A DNA stretch of 64,000 nt. Source: Tetrahymena elliotti 4EA (lineage: Eukaryota > Ciliophora > Oligohymenophorea > Hymenostomatida > Tetrahymenidae). Position 1 is the first letter of the stretch; every line of letters begins with the position of its first letter. Below are positions 25,214 through 37,558 of this stretch, piece after piece. The notes beneath the pieces were generated by a model. The model made no database searches. It had not been told where the DNA came from and saw only the letters and a program-made list of their open reading frames with translations. The stretch is taken from the NCBI GenBank assembly GCA_000231825.2, contig JH720308.1, positions 1,397,696-1,461,695 on the forward strand, written 5' to 3'. Both the position numbers and the translations under genes were made by a program.

Positions 25214-27514
25214 TCATTTATTTATTTTATTAAGATCTTGTCTTTCTTTACTTTAAGCGATAAACTATGATTGGAAAATAGAAACTTGGTTGATTTAATT
25301 TTCTTGTAATGATTCTATTAAATAAGGGGCATTTGAGTCTAATTCAAAATTATCTTCTTTTTCTTCACTTTCTTCATAAATTTTATGATTCTGCAAAGAT
25401 TTTAGATTTACTTATGACATCTTTTTTTCATAAAATGATTACTTTTAAGATTTTTAAATATTCAAAAGCTAATTAGTTGGGGAAGACAAGCTTTCTTTAG
25501 AAAAAAGATTCTGGTTGTAACAAAAATCATTTAATACATCACTATCTTTACAGCTTAAATTTCTACTTCTCCTATCTGTTTCCTGGATAGCTTCACTTTA
25601 TAAAGGACTTTTTAAAAAAATTTGGTTTAGAGAAGGGTAAGTAGTTCCTGCTTATTCTTCATCTTCATTTACAAGCTTTTTGTAGACACTTTAATCAATT
25701 AAATTTATAAGATTATCATCAATTTTAGTACGTTTTTTCTTTTTTATAATATTTAAAAGACCTTAATATGCTTGGTCTGCTTTTTCTTCATCAGTTTTTA
25801 CTTCATCAAATACGTTATAAGTATTTTTAATAGTAGGAGTTTGATTTTCTAAATTTTGTTATTATGCTAAAACTTTAAGTTAAATTTCATGAAGAGATTT
25901 TTTTTCTTAAAGTTGACTAGAAATTACTGGCTTAGGAATATATTCAAAAAGTTTTAATTAGTTTACGTCCAATAAAATGGATTTTAATTTATCTATTTCA
26001 TGTAATTTGTTCAAAATAAATAGAACATCAATCTAATTTACTATTTTTTAGATGCCTTTTTAAATCAATTCATGCTTTTCTTTATCTTTTATTAGTTTTG
26101 AAAAATAAACATGCTTAAATGAGTCTGAAAATTCGAAAAATATTGTATTTTTTGATACTTTAAATAATTGCTTTAATTTGTCTAAAAATGATTTTCTTTT
26201 ATTCTAAGTCTCTTTAAATTATACACAATTTCCTGGTGATGATTAGTTTTCTTATTCCTACTGCTATTATTACTATTATTGTTATTACTATTCATTATTT
26301 TTTGCTTTTTAAATGTCTTATTCTTTTTTAAAGTTAGATTATCTTAGGGTTTGCTATTTATTTTATTATAATAAGGCTGGAGTTTAATCACAATTTATTG
26401 GCTATGATTGATTTAATTAATTTGATTACTCAAAATTAAAAATTTCATCTATTATTTATTTATTAAGGGAGAATTAAGCAAAAGGAAGTACTAAAATTCC
26501 TCCAAAAACCATTAATATTTTTAAAAGCCCTCCTATTTGAGCTATTACATCAGCTAATTTAGTATATCTTCTTTGCATTAAATTTTCTTTTTACTTCTGA
26601 AGCCTATACAATACTCTAATGAGAGTATTATTATCACTAAAGTATGATGTTTCTTTGATATCTGTATAATGAAAACTATGTTAATTATTAGATTGTTTAT
26701 ATAAAATTCCAATATCACTTTCTATGTAATCATTAGTAAAGTATATTTAGATTTCTTTAGAAGAAGTTGATGATATAGGAGAATATAAATTAATGCCTTT
26801 CTTTTCAAATGGATTCTCATAATTCATTGGATCTATTATTGTGTCTGATAGATAAATAAGAAGTTTAGTTAGCTTCAAAGTGTTATTTATTTCTTCTGGA
26901 CTTTTACATACAACTGAACTTGTAGTCGAATTTTTACATTTCTCCACATAAAAATAGACTTCTGAAAATCGCTCTGAGTCATAATCTCCTTCCATAAAAA
27001 CTTCCTATTCAGCAAAGCAAAAGAAAGTGTTTAATTCTAACTTTTAAAAATATGGAACAAGCTATGGAATACCGACATCACCTATGTCACAAACTTTCAT
27101 TTTCTTTTCATACGCAATAGTTCTTTTAGTGTTTTTTTAAGCTACAGGATCATAGACAGTCTCCAAAACATCTTAATGAGCTCTGACAGTAAATATACTT
27201 GGATCCATTACTGGAACAGAGGTAAGAAGATCATAGACTCCCATCATAATTATCAAGTTATTTTTATGGATGTCAATTCTTTTGGGCATAACAACAGATC
27301 TATTTGAAGAAATAACAGTTGGATTTTATTTATTTATAAGATCTTGTCCAAAAAACCAAACACCTAATCCAAAACATAGGAAAATAAATAAACTCACCAT
27401 ACCACCAAAAGTTGTTGTGTATGCTGGCTTTTTTTAAAAGTTAATTTCAATCTTTGAGCCATAAATATCAATCTATCTGAGAAATTAATTTATCAAACCT
27501 TTCTTAGTGCTCAT
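25214..27514 (-). CDS. ciliate two-transmembrane family protein, paralogue 2
   Basis: Intronless 766-aa frame, ATG 27512-27514 to TGA 25214-25216. It has the same architecture as paralogue 1: N-terminus MSTKKGLINQFLRQIDIYGS, PAYTTTFGG followed by a membrane segment (GGMVSLFIFLCFGLGVWFFG), an extracytoplasmic Cys-containing region, then RRYTKLADVIAQIGGLLKIL and the second membrane segment, and a long Gln/Asn/Lys-rich tail. The tails and N-termini of the two paralogues differ at many positions, but residues about 82-229 are nearly identical down to DNA level. Both have full-length frames, so both are probably expressed. Function unknown. It lies downstream of and convergent with a truncated fusion-gene copy, as paralogue 1 does. 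Confidence 0.85.
26826..27268. repeat. near-identical tract shared with 22379-22821
   Basis: Partner of the tract in paralogue 1: 442 of 443 bases match by direct reading. Immediately outside (before 26826 and after 27268) mismatches resume every few to few tens of bases. Confidence 0.9.
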
Positions 27515-29538
27515 TTAGTAAGAAGTTTTTTTATTAAAATAAGAGTTAATTTGTTATTTTTTGTTTGATTGAAAATTATTATTATAAACAAACAAGTAAA
27601 GAAATTAAGATATAAAGAAGTTTTTATTAAATTTTATAAAAATTCACCCAAGAAATTAAAATCAGTCTATGCTCTCTCAACTTAATAATTTATACCACGC
27701 TCTTGAATGAGTTGGTATCATAAAAACATTTGCTTTATCACTATTTCTTTAAATTAATCTAACATTTTTAGTAAAGTTGGGTAGATGTAAAAATAAAAAC
27801 ATTTACCTTATAATGTATATGTCTTCTCTTTAAAAAAATACTTAGTTTTCTAATAAAAAGATATTTTAAAACATTTTTCTAAATTAGATTTTGATCAATG
27901 AAATCTTCAAATAGTTATAAGTATTTGAGGTATATATTTCGCTTTTTTAGAATTCAAACCCTAGATAATTTTATAAATTTGATTAAGAATCTTACCAAAT
28001 AAATTAGAGTTTTGAGATTGATTTTAATTAAATTGTCTCTTTTCAAAAAATATTTGGATTTATACTTATTTTCATCATAAATGTATTATCTTTTTCATCC
28101 CAAAAGGAACAAAATATAATAATTTAAAATAGAAACAATTCATATAAGTCTTAATTTGAGAAAAATAAAAATATCTAAATCTATTATGAGTATTTTTTTT
28201 AAAAATTAAATATCTATTGATTGTAATGTAATTTTATTTTATGTCTAAATATTAGATGAATGGACTATTATTTTAAAAATCAGAGTGAATTTTAATTATC
28301 TTTTAGTTTTCCTTTTGGTGGTGTTTTTATTTTAATTTACATTTTTTTAATAAGTTTTGCTATCTTTTGATATTTCATCAATTTAGATTACAATAATTAA
28401 ATTGAGGTTATAATTTTGAATTAAAGGATTATAGCTTTTACATATCTATCCTACTACAGTCTAGTATTTAGTTCACTTTTTTTGATTAGATTTTGGTAAG
28501 TGACTTGTAATTTTAAGAAGTTAGTTAGTTGACAGTATAATTATTATTATTTTTTCAATCAGTTTCACTAAGATTTAATCTTCTGTCACCTCAGAATAAT
28601 TAAAACTAATATTAATATTACGCATTAAAAGATAATCATTTCAATGCCCCGATTAGATATTTAAATTTTGCATTTAATTTTTGATTAATTGTTTACAAAA
28701 AAATTGATAATATGATGCAAATATTATTTATTTCCTAATACGTTAATAGATTTATTTTTCCTCTCTTTTTAGTTAACTATTTTCTTTTATTTTAAGGTAA
28801 CAAGTCTTCTGACTTACTCTGTATCTTTTTTTTAAATCAAAAATACAACCAAAAAGTTTGCATTCATGATGTGTAAACATTCTTTGAATAATACTTGTTT
28901 ACATTTTTTTAGGCTTATACTTTCAACACACTTTTTACTAATACCTCAATATTAGGATATAGTTTTACTAACTTTCTTATTATTCTCAAGTTAACTCTTT
29001 ACTAATATTTAATATTCTCTTGTTATCTTGTTAGATTATTTAATACAAATGTTCCTCTCTTTATTTCAAAAATGAATGAAAATAATAATATAAACTTTAT
29101 TTTTCTTCATCCTCTCTTTTTGTTTTAAATCACCTACTCTTTAAATAAATTCAACTCAAACTAAAACTCTCCAACTTTAATAATACTTCATTATTAAAAA
29201 TATTGTTGGAATATATTTACTAATGCTCCTATTTAACTAAGATATGAAGTTTTTTATTTAAAATTTTTTATCATATTTATCTTGTATTAAGGATTAAAAT
29301 TTCTACTTGCTATTTTCCACATCAAAATTGAATCATTAAATATTTTTAGTATTGCGAAGAAATAAAAATATAAATAATTATTTCCCTTATTTTGTGTTAT
29401 AGGATGAACATTTTTAATTGCGAAGAAGAGCTTAGAATATTTAAAAAATACCCTTTCAAAAGTTAAAAATATGAGTAATTTTTACTTACCAAAATAATTT
29501 GAATAATAAATTTTACTTTACAAAAAGTTTTATTAGAA
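27515..29538. other. long A+T-rich intergenic region
   Basis: About 2 kb with no coding-like frame. Under the ciliate code only TGA stops a frame, so long chance frames are expected; those present have extreme A+T codon use. It should include the promoter of membrane-protein paralogue 2. No RNA gene or mobile element was recognised. Confidence 0.5.
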
Positions 29539-30300
29539 AGACTTCAAAATTTTGATGAAGTGATTTGAAATTGTTCAATTATGGTATTAACAAAGAAAAA
29601 TTATTAAAACTCTCACAAGTCTTTAAATTAAACCTTTATTGCTCTTAATTATTTGAAGGGTCATGTTGCAAAAGAAGTAAATATAATTAGTGGAAAAAAC
29701 TCAACAAATAATTGTCTCAATATATTGAAGTATTTTAGCTAAATTACTATCAGTTATATATACTTTGAATGTTTTAAGTATCTGCAATAGAATATAATTA
29801 TTTTATAATGAAGCATTAATACAAGCAATGGCTTTATCGTTTTCTAAACTATGAAAGAAAATGTTAATATTTGGAAATTACTAAAGAAACTATTCAATTT
29901 TCAATAGAAGAAACAGAAAAAATACTAATTATATTTATCTTCAATAATATTAAAAAACTGGAAGAAAATAGATTTAATCTGAGCATAAATCAATGAAAAT
30001 TTTATTAGAAATACCACTTAATAATAAATTTTAATTTTTATCTCTATTTATTAAAAAAGGAGTAGAATATTTCTTTGCTTAGATGAAAAATATCTTAGTA
30101 TAGACTTATATGGTAAAGAATGGAACTCTGTTATAAAATTTTATACCATTATAAGTTAATTAGTAGGTATTTTTAATAATTCAGCAAAATAAATAGGATT
30201 ATGTAAATTTGAAAGGGTGATAGATAAATTCAATTCACTTTCATTTTTTAATTAATTAAATTTTAATTTGAGGAATATTGATTTTTCAATTAAATAATTT
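29539..30300 (+). pseudogene. fourth, highly decayed copy of the pseudokinase-UBC gene
   Basis: The first ~120 bp match the third copy (TTTTGATGAAGTGAT, then AAAATTATTAAAACTC, then TTAAATTAAACCTTTATTG). The start codon is changed to AGA and early TGA codons occur. The kinase-like middle is largely deleted. About 29990-30215 is recognisable as the E2-like part: TTATTAGAAATACCACTTAA, then GATGAAAAATATCTTAGTAT, then GGTAAAGAATGGAACTC, then TTTTAATAATTCAGCAAAA. It is broken by several frameshifts. This is the oldest-looking member of the array. Confidence 0.7.
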
Positions 30301-31506
30301 TTTCTTTTTCAATAATTATGAAAACTGTTAACTAATGTTTGATATCCTATGACAATAATTTAGCAATTAATTACAACTTAAGGTATTAGATATCAACTCT
30401 TTAATTGTCTTAAATTATAGATGCATTGATAAAATACAAAAAATTTATTTTTTAAACAAAATTTTACAATTTTAATTAAAATTTTTGCTGTGTTTGGACT
30501 TATTCTAACTAATGAATTCTGTTTCTTTTTCTAAAATATCATAATCAAAATCTATTAAAATTTTTTTTTCTCTTAAAATCTTTTGTTTATATTCAAAAGC
30601 ATTTTATTTTTTTATTATTTTATGTTTTTATTTGATATTGAACAAATAAAACTATAGGAAGAGCCATATCTAAATAATTCTTTTTTTGTTTTTAATTATA
30701 ATTTTCTTAAATCTTATTTCCAAAAGCATTTCTTTATTTCTTTCTTCTTTATAAAAAAAACATAAACTTCATTAATATATGAACTTAATAATTTATTTTG
30801 ATTAGATATTATTGTTGTATCAAAATTTTGACACTTGTTATNNNNNNNNNNNNNNNNNNNNNNNNNNNNNNNNNNNNNNNNNNNNNNNNNNNNNNNNNNN
30901 NNNNNNNNNNNNNNNNNNNNNNNNNNNNNNNNNNNNNNNNNTAGTAAAAATGGTTAATTTTTTTATGGCTGAATTGCAAATTTTAAAAGTGCCATTTTCT
31001 TGAAAAATAAAAATTTTCTTTATTTATTTTAAGCCTAAATTTCTTTTCACTTTTTAAATTTTACTTTTTCGCTTTTTATTAAAAAAAATTATTAAAAAAT
31101 TAAAATAATTTTTAGTGAAATAGATATTAAACCCTTATGTAATTAAATTAAAAATATAAAATTGAAATATTTTATTTTCAGATAATCTTTATCTTCAAAA
31201 ATTAAATATGACAGATTTTGAGATTTACAATTAAGAATAAAATACATATGTATTTTAAGAGTTGTTAATAATTTTTAGCTTGTAAAAAATATTTGTAAAT
31301 ATTAAAATATGTTCTACTTATTAAAAAATTTTTGAAGTTGTTAGTGATTAAATTTTAGATTATTTATTCATTAATCATTTTGCTTTTAATTAACAATATA
31401 CTGAAATATTAGTTTTAAATTAATTTTCTGAAATAAGACATTTGTAATATTTCTATTAATAAAAGCTAATATAAGGAGTAATCTAAATAATAATTTAAAA
31501 TATAAA
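30301..31506. other. intergenic region with assembly gap
   Basis: About 1.2 kb of A+T-rich DNA upstream of the potassium-channel gene, interrupted by a 100-N gap. No gene was recognised. Confidence 0.5.
30842..30941. other. assembly gap, 100 N
   Basis: One hundred undetermined bases, again the standard unknown-length placeholder. Distances across it are not reliable. Confidence 0.99.
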
Positions 31507-34500
31507 ATGTCTTTTTCATGTTATGATGACTAATCTAGCGAGTCTATTTAAAACAGAGTATAAAAGAGTTCTAAAATAAAAGTTGGGAGATGTATTTAAG
31601 GTGTTGATAATACTATTCTTAAAGGAATAAACTCAATCAATATGGCTAATAGAGAACATGATCATATACTAGGTAATGTTAAGGATTTACATTCTATAAA
31701 AAAATAAGATGATTTGAGATTAGGAGAGAAAAAAAGATAGCAATGGGTTTAAGATATTATCCCTTCAAAAACATACTCGTCTTCAAAATTAGATTTATCT
31801 AATTTGTATCAAGAAAGTTGTTTGGAAAAAAAACAAGAGTTGAGTTTGGATGAAAGTAGAATTATTGAAAAAAATGAAAAAAATGAAGAAGGAGCAAATG
31901 AAATGTTCACAAATTCAAATACAATACAAGATTAAAGTCACTTTATCCCAAAATAGATAGCTAATAATTCTAATTTAAGCTAGCAGAATGAAGAATAAGA
32001 TGTGCTTAGCATTAATACTCAATATAGTACTTTAAGAAAAGCTACATTAAAAAACCCTAACAAGATGTCATAGTTTTAACATAATTAAAATTTAAAAAAA
32101 AAGCATAGTTGTAGGCAAAAGAATGGTCCGTTAAACTAAGAGGATGATAGAGATTAAGAAAGAAAAAGTGAATTAAAGCTAAGGAATAAAAGATCATCCG
32201 AAGAAGTCTGGCTTTAAGGATTTTTTATAATTTTGATATTTGTAAATCGCTTTCTTTTTCGAACAAAGAAAAGATTAATTCACTTCAGACCTTAATTGTT
32301 GAAATAAAACTAACTTCAAGCAATAAACGATTTAGGTAATTATTTAGCAAAGCAATAATTTAATAAACTACTAATATTAATTAATATGAGTCATTTTTTG
32401 CTAATCTTTTTACTTAATATTAAAAAGCATCAAGTTTTAAGACCAAAAAAGAGGATCAATCAAAACAATAAAAAGTTTTTACCAGGTCTGTATGGATAAT
32501 TAGAAAAATGAGAATTTAATATTTGATATTTAGAAAAAAAATGAAAAAATGTATTATACCAATAACTCAATGCTGCTAAAAATCAAAGAGTTTGATTGTT
32601 AAATTGCTTGAGCCCATCCCAGTGATTCTCCCCTTCTATAAGATTTCCTTGATATGGGAACTCATATCTATTTTATTTATTTAAATTAATAGCTTTACTA
32701 TTCCTTTTGAGATATCATTCCTTAAAGGAGAAACTTTTCACCATGATTTAAGAATAATCAGTATGATTATCTTTTTTATTAATTTTTTTATGCTTCTAAA
32801 CACAGCTTACTATGAAAACGGTATTTTGTAAAAAAATAGGATAAAAATACTTGTTAATTTTGCAAATAAGCATTTTATTATTGAGTTTTTAGCATTTATC
32901 TGTCTTTATTATAATCCTTTTGGAATCCCTATCTTTCGTATTTTCTTTTTGATTAAGTTTGTATAGTTTTATGAAACAATCAAGAATCTCATAGAATCTC
33001 TCTAATTATCTGATAAATATTACTTTATAATTCACTTAGTCACTTTATTAATTGAAATTATTCTTCTTTGCCATGTCTTTGCTTGCACTTGGTATGGTTT
33101 AGGTTAGTTTTAGATAAGTAAAAATATTTCACCCAATTGGATTGATTTTTATGAAATTGATAACTTGAGCATAGGTTCAAGGTATATACAATCTATCTAT
33201 TTCTCAATCGTCACTGTTGGCACTATAGGATATGGAGATATAAATCCTAAAAGTGATTTAGAAAAAGTATTTATCTCAACCATAACCCTGCTATCATGTG
33301 GTATATTTGCCTATATAATAAGTAATATACAAGAAGTCTACAGAGATTATAATAAAAAGAAAGAGGAATTCTAATAAAATTTAACCTAATTAAATAAATA
33401 TATGTTTACAAGAGAGGTTCATCCTAATTTACAATAAATGGCAAGAAAATATTTAGAGTATGTTCATAAATAAGATTTCAAGAGAGGTGATGCCCCAAAC
33501 CAAACATTAAATTCTCTAAGTAAATTTCTGAGAGAAGAAATTAGTGAAGAAATTTTTAGTAGGTCGATAGGAAATATCTAAATACTGAAAAAATTTAGCC
33601 CTTAAATATAAAAAGCTCTTGCATCAAAAATGAAGGAAATAGTTTATGGTAAAAAATAATTTTTTTTAACTTGTCAAAATAATTTACATTTTCTTTTAAT
33701 TTGAATAATAATTAAACTCTTTATTAAAACATTTAAAAAATAATTTGAGATTTTTCTCATTTTACTTTTTGTCAATATGATTTTTATTGGTTTGTAATTC
33801 AGAGAAAAGGTAATAATTTTACTGAACTTCTATTTTAGATGATGACATTTCTAATAATTAAGAATATATCACTAATTTTTTTTTTGATACCTCTCTTTGT
33901 ATTATTCATGATTGGTTTGATTTATAATATGAAGCTTTATAAAAATCTAAAACTCTTTTGCATACTTACTAAATTTATAATTTCTAAAAGCATTAACACT
34001 CTCACAAAACAATAAAAATAAGCAAATTTGTAAAGGAGGAAAAGATTAAAACCTTTAAGCTTATGAAATTTACCTCTTCAAATATTATGATATTGGCTTA
34101 TTAATTATTATTTTTTCTAAATTTAATAGGGCCTGATGAAATGATTTTGAAAAAGGGACAAATGATAACTCCTGCCTTATATTACATATTCAAAGGTAAA
34201 GTGGAAGTCACCATAGAGCAAGGCAATAAAATTTCATCTGATTTCACTAATTTGCAATAACAGCAATCATTTTTTTAACTAAATGAAAAAAGTACTTTTG
34301 GATAATAAGAGTTTTTTTCTCAATCTCATGAATCATCTTTAAATGTAAAAAGCTTGAATGTGACCACTGTTCATATTTTACATCTAAGCGATTTTTAAGA
34401 GACAATTAAGCATTATGTTAATGATAAAGAAATCTATTAAGAATTAAAAGACAAGTTAAATGATTATCAAGATTATTTAGGTAGTGGAATTTTTTGTTAT

Positions 34501-35523
34501 TCATGTAAAAGTAATCATCATGTGATAAATGATTGCCCACTTTTCTTTTACAGACCTAATAAATAAAGAGTGGTAAATTTATATCTCAAAGTTTATGAAT
34601 AAGCAAAAAATTAGATTGAAAGATCTCGTGAAAGATTTACTTTAAATGCATTAGCTTTTCAATATGAAATAGAAGAAGAATGTAAATATTTTAGAGAAGT
34701 AAATTTCAATGAGGATTTTAGTGAAATTATTAATTCTGTAAACTAAAGTAAAGGATCATTACAAGATCTTTAAGGCAAATATATTAATTCATAAAATTTA
34801 ATTTATAACACATAAAAATCTGACTCAGGTAAAAATTTAAAAGTGACATTTGAAGTAGATTAGAGAGATAAATCATATGAAACTCATTTAGAAAAATAAA
34901 GAGATTAAAGTAGAGATAAACATGAATAAGAATTTAGTATCTTACAAATAAATTAAGATAATCTGTATCATAATAATAATAATTTAGAACCCAAGATTAT
35001 TATTGAATCCTTTTAAAATTCTCAATAATTTATATAAAATTAACAACCTAATGAAAGTTTTAATTTAAATTTATAACCGCATACGCAGTAGCAGTTTTAG
35101 CAAACACAATAATAATAGTATTTATTACAAGTTAAAAGTTAGAGAGAGGAATTTATTAAAAGAATATCTTTAAGAAATACAAGATGTAAGAATAACTTAG
35201 CACAAGAAAAAAAAACAGATGATAAACAAACAGATAATAAAAAATAAAGTGTTATAAATTAAATAGATGGATTACAGATAAATAAGAACTCTAAAAATTC
35301 TTTAACTATTGATATGATGAAGAAAGTTTTAGACTAAATGTAAAAGATAAACTCTCGAAAAGTGATCAAATTACACGAAGGAGAGACAGATGAATTTATA
35401 GCAGAATCTGTCAAATGTTTTAAATTTTATATGACACATAGTAATGTTGCATAAGTAATATAATCTTACAACAAATATTACAGTTTAAAAACGAGAAGAA
35501 GAAGAAAGATATCTTATTTTTGA
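31507..35523 (+). CDS. CNG/EAG-type K+ channel with C-terminal CCHC zinc knuckle
   Basis: A tetrameric membrane K+ channel. Proposed exons are 31507-32167, 32269-33648 and 34130-35523, which total 1,145 codons in frame. An acidic/polar N-terminus of ~250 residues precedes the S1-S6 core: S1 near WELISILFIQI, S2 near IISMIIFFINFFMLL, S5 near LIEIILLCHVFACTWYGLG, and the pore TVGTIGYGDI (33211-33240) with the K+ filter. Next come a linker and a cNMP-binding-like domain (GPDEMILKKG to about HILHLSDFQ). In that domain the phosphate-binding cassette reads STFGQQEFF and lacks the usual Glu and Arg, so cyclic-nucleotide binding is doubtful. A CCHC knuckle (FCYSCKSNHHVINDC, 34492-34536) follows, then a long Gln/Asn-rich tail. 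The first intron (32168-32268) has a weak acceptor. The frame change there is certain, the exact sites are not. Confidence 0.88.
33649..34129 (+). other. 481-nt intron of the K+ channel gene
   Basis: Donor GGTAAAAAAT and acceptor TTTAATAG join VY-G directly to PDEMILKK, exactly at the start of the cNMP-binding-like domain, in phase. It is the longest intron I resolved. It contains an open stretch (about 33839-34070) that follows a good acceptor (TATTTTAG) but lacks a donor in the right phase. Confidence 0.75.
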
Positions 35524-35758
35524 TTAGGAACATTTTTCTATCTTAAATGCAAAAAATTAAAAGAAAAGTATTGGTTTATTTTCATTTTTTTTGTATTTAA
35601 CAAATCACTTTTTTACTTTTTTGGTTTATTTAAATAAGAAATAAATTCCTCAGTTTAAAAAAGATAAATTTATTTTCTTTATTCATTCTTTTTGGAAGCT
35701 TAGAAATATTTTTTAAATTCAATTAGTTTGAGATCAAAGTATTTTTAAAATTTTTATT

Positions 35759-37558
35759 TCATGAAATTATAGATGACGTCTTTGATTATTCTTCTTCTAT
35801 TTTTAATGCTTATGCTTCTTCCTCTCTACCTAATTTTTTATTTATTCTGTATAACTTTTTATAAATACTCGATAAGACAGAACTATTATCTCCAAATAAA
35901 AATTTTTTCATTTTTAAACTATCTTAATAATAGAGTAGACTCATTTAAAAGTCTCCTTGGTTTTCATAGGTTACTCCCATATTTTCAAAGCAAGTGGCTA
36001 TATCAGGATGTTCTTAATAATTGTATATTTTTTGATAAACTTCAATAGATTTTTTATAATATTCAATAGATTCTTCATATTTTTTAAGACCTGATTTCAT
36101 ACATGCTATTGTACAGAGGCAGTCTCCTATGTTTTTACTAATTTAATTCTAATAGATTTTACAATAAATTTAATAAGCTGACTAAACTAATTTTAATCCC
36201 TTCTTCTCTTTTCCAAATCTTTTATAGCACCAAGATAATTCTACTTATGATCTTGCTATTTGATCATTATCATCTTTAAAAAATTTTTAAGCTAACTTCA
36301 AAGCCTTTTTACCATATTTTAAAGATTCTTTATACATTTAAAGCTGTTTATAATTAAAACATATCTATTATAACTAATATATTATGTCATATTAATTGAC
36401 AGGTTTTATTTAATTATAGAAGGATATACATTATTATCTATACAAATTTGATTATTCGTACATTCCCTTTTCAGTAAATTTATATGCTATACTAGATTTA
36501 GTATCAGCTTTTACTTTAATTGGTGTATTTTTTATTTTATTATTTATAAAATCTAGTGTTTTCAAATATTCAAGTTAGGTATTTAATAAAAACTAAGGGT
36601 TTTTGCTATTTTCAAAAGTTTGATAATGTTCTACTTCCTATATTACTGGTATAAATTTTAATAAGCTTGCTTCTGAATAAGGAAGATAAGGCAAAATCGT
36701 ATTTATTATATCATAAGAATAAAATTGCTCACTAGAAGTTTGTGTTAATAGCTTATTAATAATTAATTTTATGAGCTACTATTTTTATATATCAATTATG
36801 CTTTAAGCCTATTGCCTAAAAATTTAACTTTTAATTTATTCTAGTGTATTTTAATTGAAATTAAATCCCATAATTTCTAAAAAAAGCTAACCTGCTGAAC
36901 ACAAATCTTTTTAAAATAATTAAAACTTTTTACTTTTTTACTCATCCTTATTTTCAAATAACTTCTACTAATCCTTTATTTCGTAAATATAGCCTTCAGA
37001 TTAAAATAATTCAGCCTCTTATATTAAAATAGAATTTTTGAAATGTGCTAGTTTGTAAGTTCCATTTTATGATTTAATTATATTTTTAGAGTTTATATCT
37101 TAATGAGAAATTTTACTATAATGTATCATGCAAAGAGCATGTGATATTTATAAAATTATATCAGTCAATTCTTCACCTGAGAACCATTAACCATTTTTAC
37201 GCATTTCTTAGATTTCTTCAAATAAATTGATTTCTGGTTATTCTTCAATAATTATGCTAACTGAATATTAATCAACGAAAATATATTCAAAAATTTATAT
37301 TATGTTCTTATATTCTTTGAGTTATTTCATTAGTTCATACTCCTTTTACAAATTTTGTTACTCCTATTAATCATTTAGAGATACTCTTAAAATTACATTC
37401 CTTTTCTATTTTATAGAATAGCCTTTATAGTGCTGTTACTTACAAATTTCTCCAATTAATTATAATTTTTAGTATCCTTTATTTTCTAGTTATTGCTCAA
37501 TTTAATTTAAGATACTTTATTTAGCACTTTTGATATTTATTTTAGAGTTTTAATCCAT
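35759..37558 (-). CDS. pseudokinase-like protein with C-terminal TPR repeats
   Basis: Intronless 599-aa frame, ATG 37556-37558 to TGA 35759-35761. The N-terminal ~280 residues resemble a protein kinase: glycine-loop area LIGEICKQQHYKGY, a strand RNVILRVSL where the VAIK Lys should be, an ISHQDINSKNII catalytic loop (HRD changed to HQD, Asn kept) and AHF in place of DFG. That combination suggests loss of phosphotransfer. From about residue 370 there are TPR-type helical pairs of the kinesin-light-chain kind (ARSQVELSWCYKRFGKEKKG; YEESIEYYKKSIEVYQKI; ATCFENMGVTYENQGDFQMS). The protein is probably a cytosolic scaffold. It is convergent with the channel gene (235 bp) and divergent from APC1. The kinase call is by motif only; activity is inferred. 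Confidence 0.8.

Noticed and set aside
28800..29500. Possible second ALKBH6 relic upstream of the fourth fusion-gene copy
   Set aside because: Only short T/C-rich patches resemble ALKBH6; similarity is not distinguishable from shared base composition by eye.
33839..34070. Possible extra exon in the K+ channel gene
   Set aside because: It has an acceptor but no donor that keeps phase with the next exon, and skipping it restores an uninterrupted conserved channel sequence.
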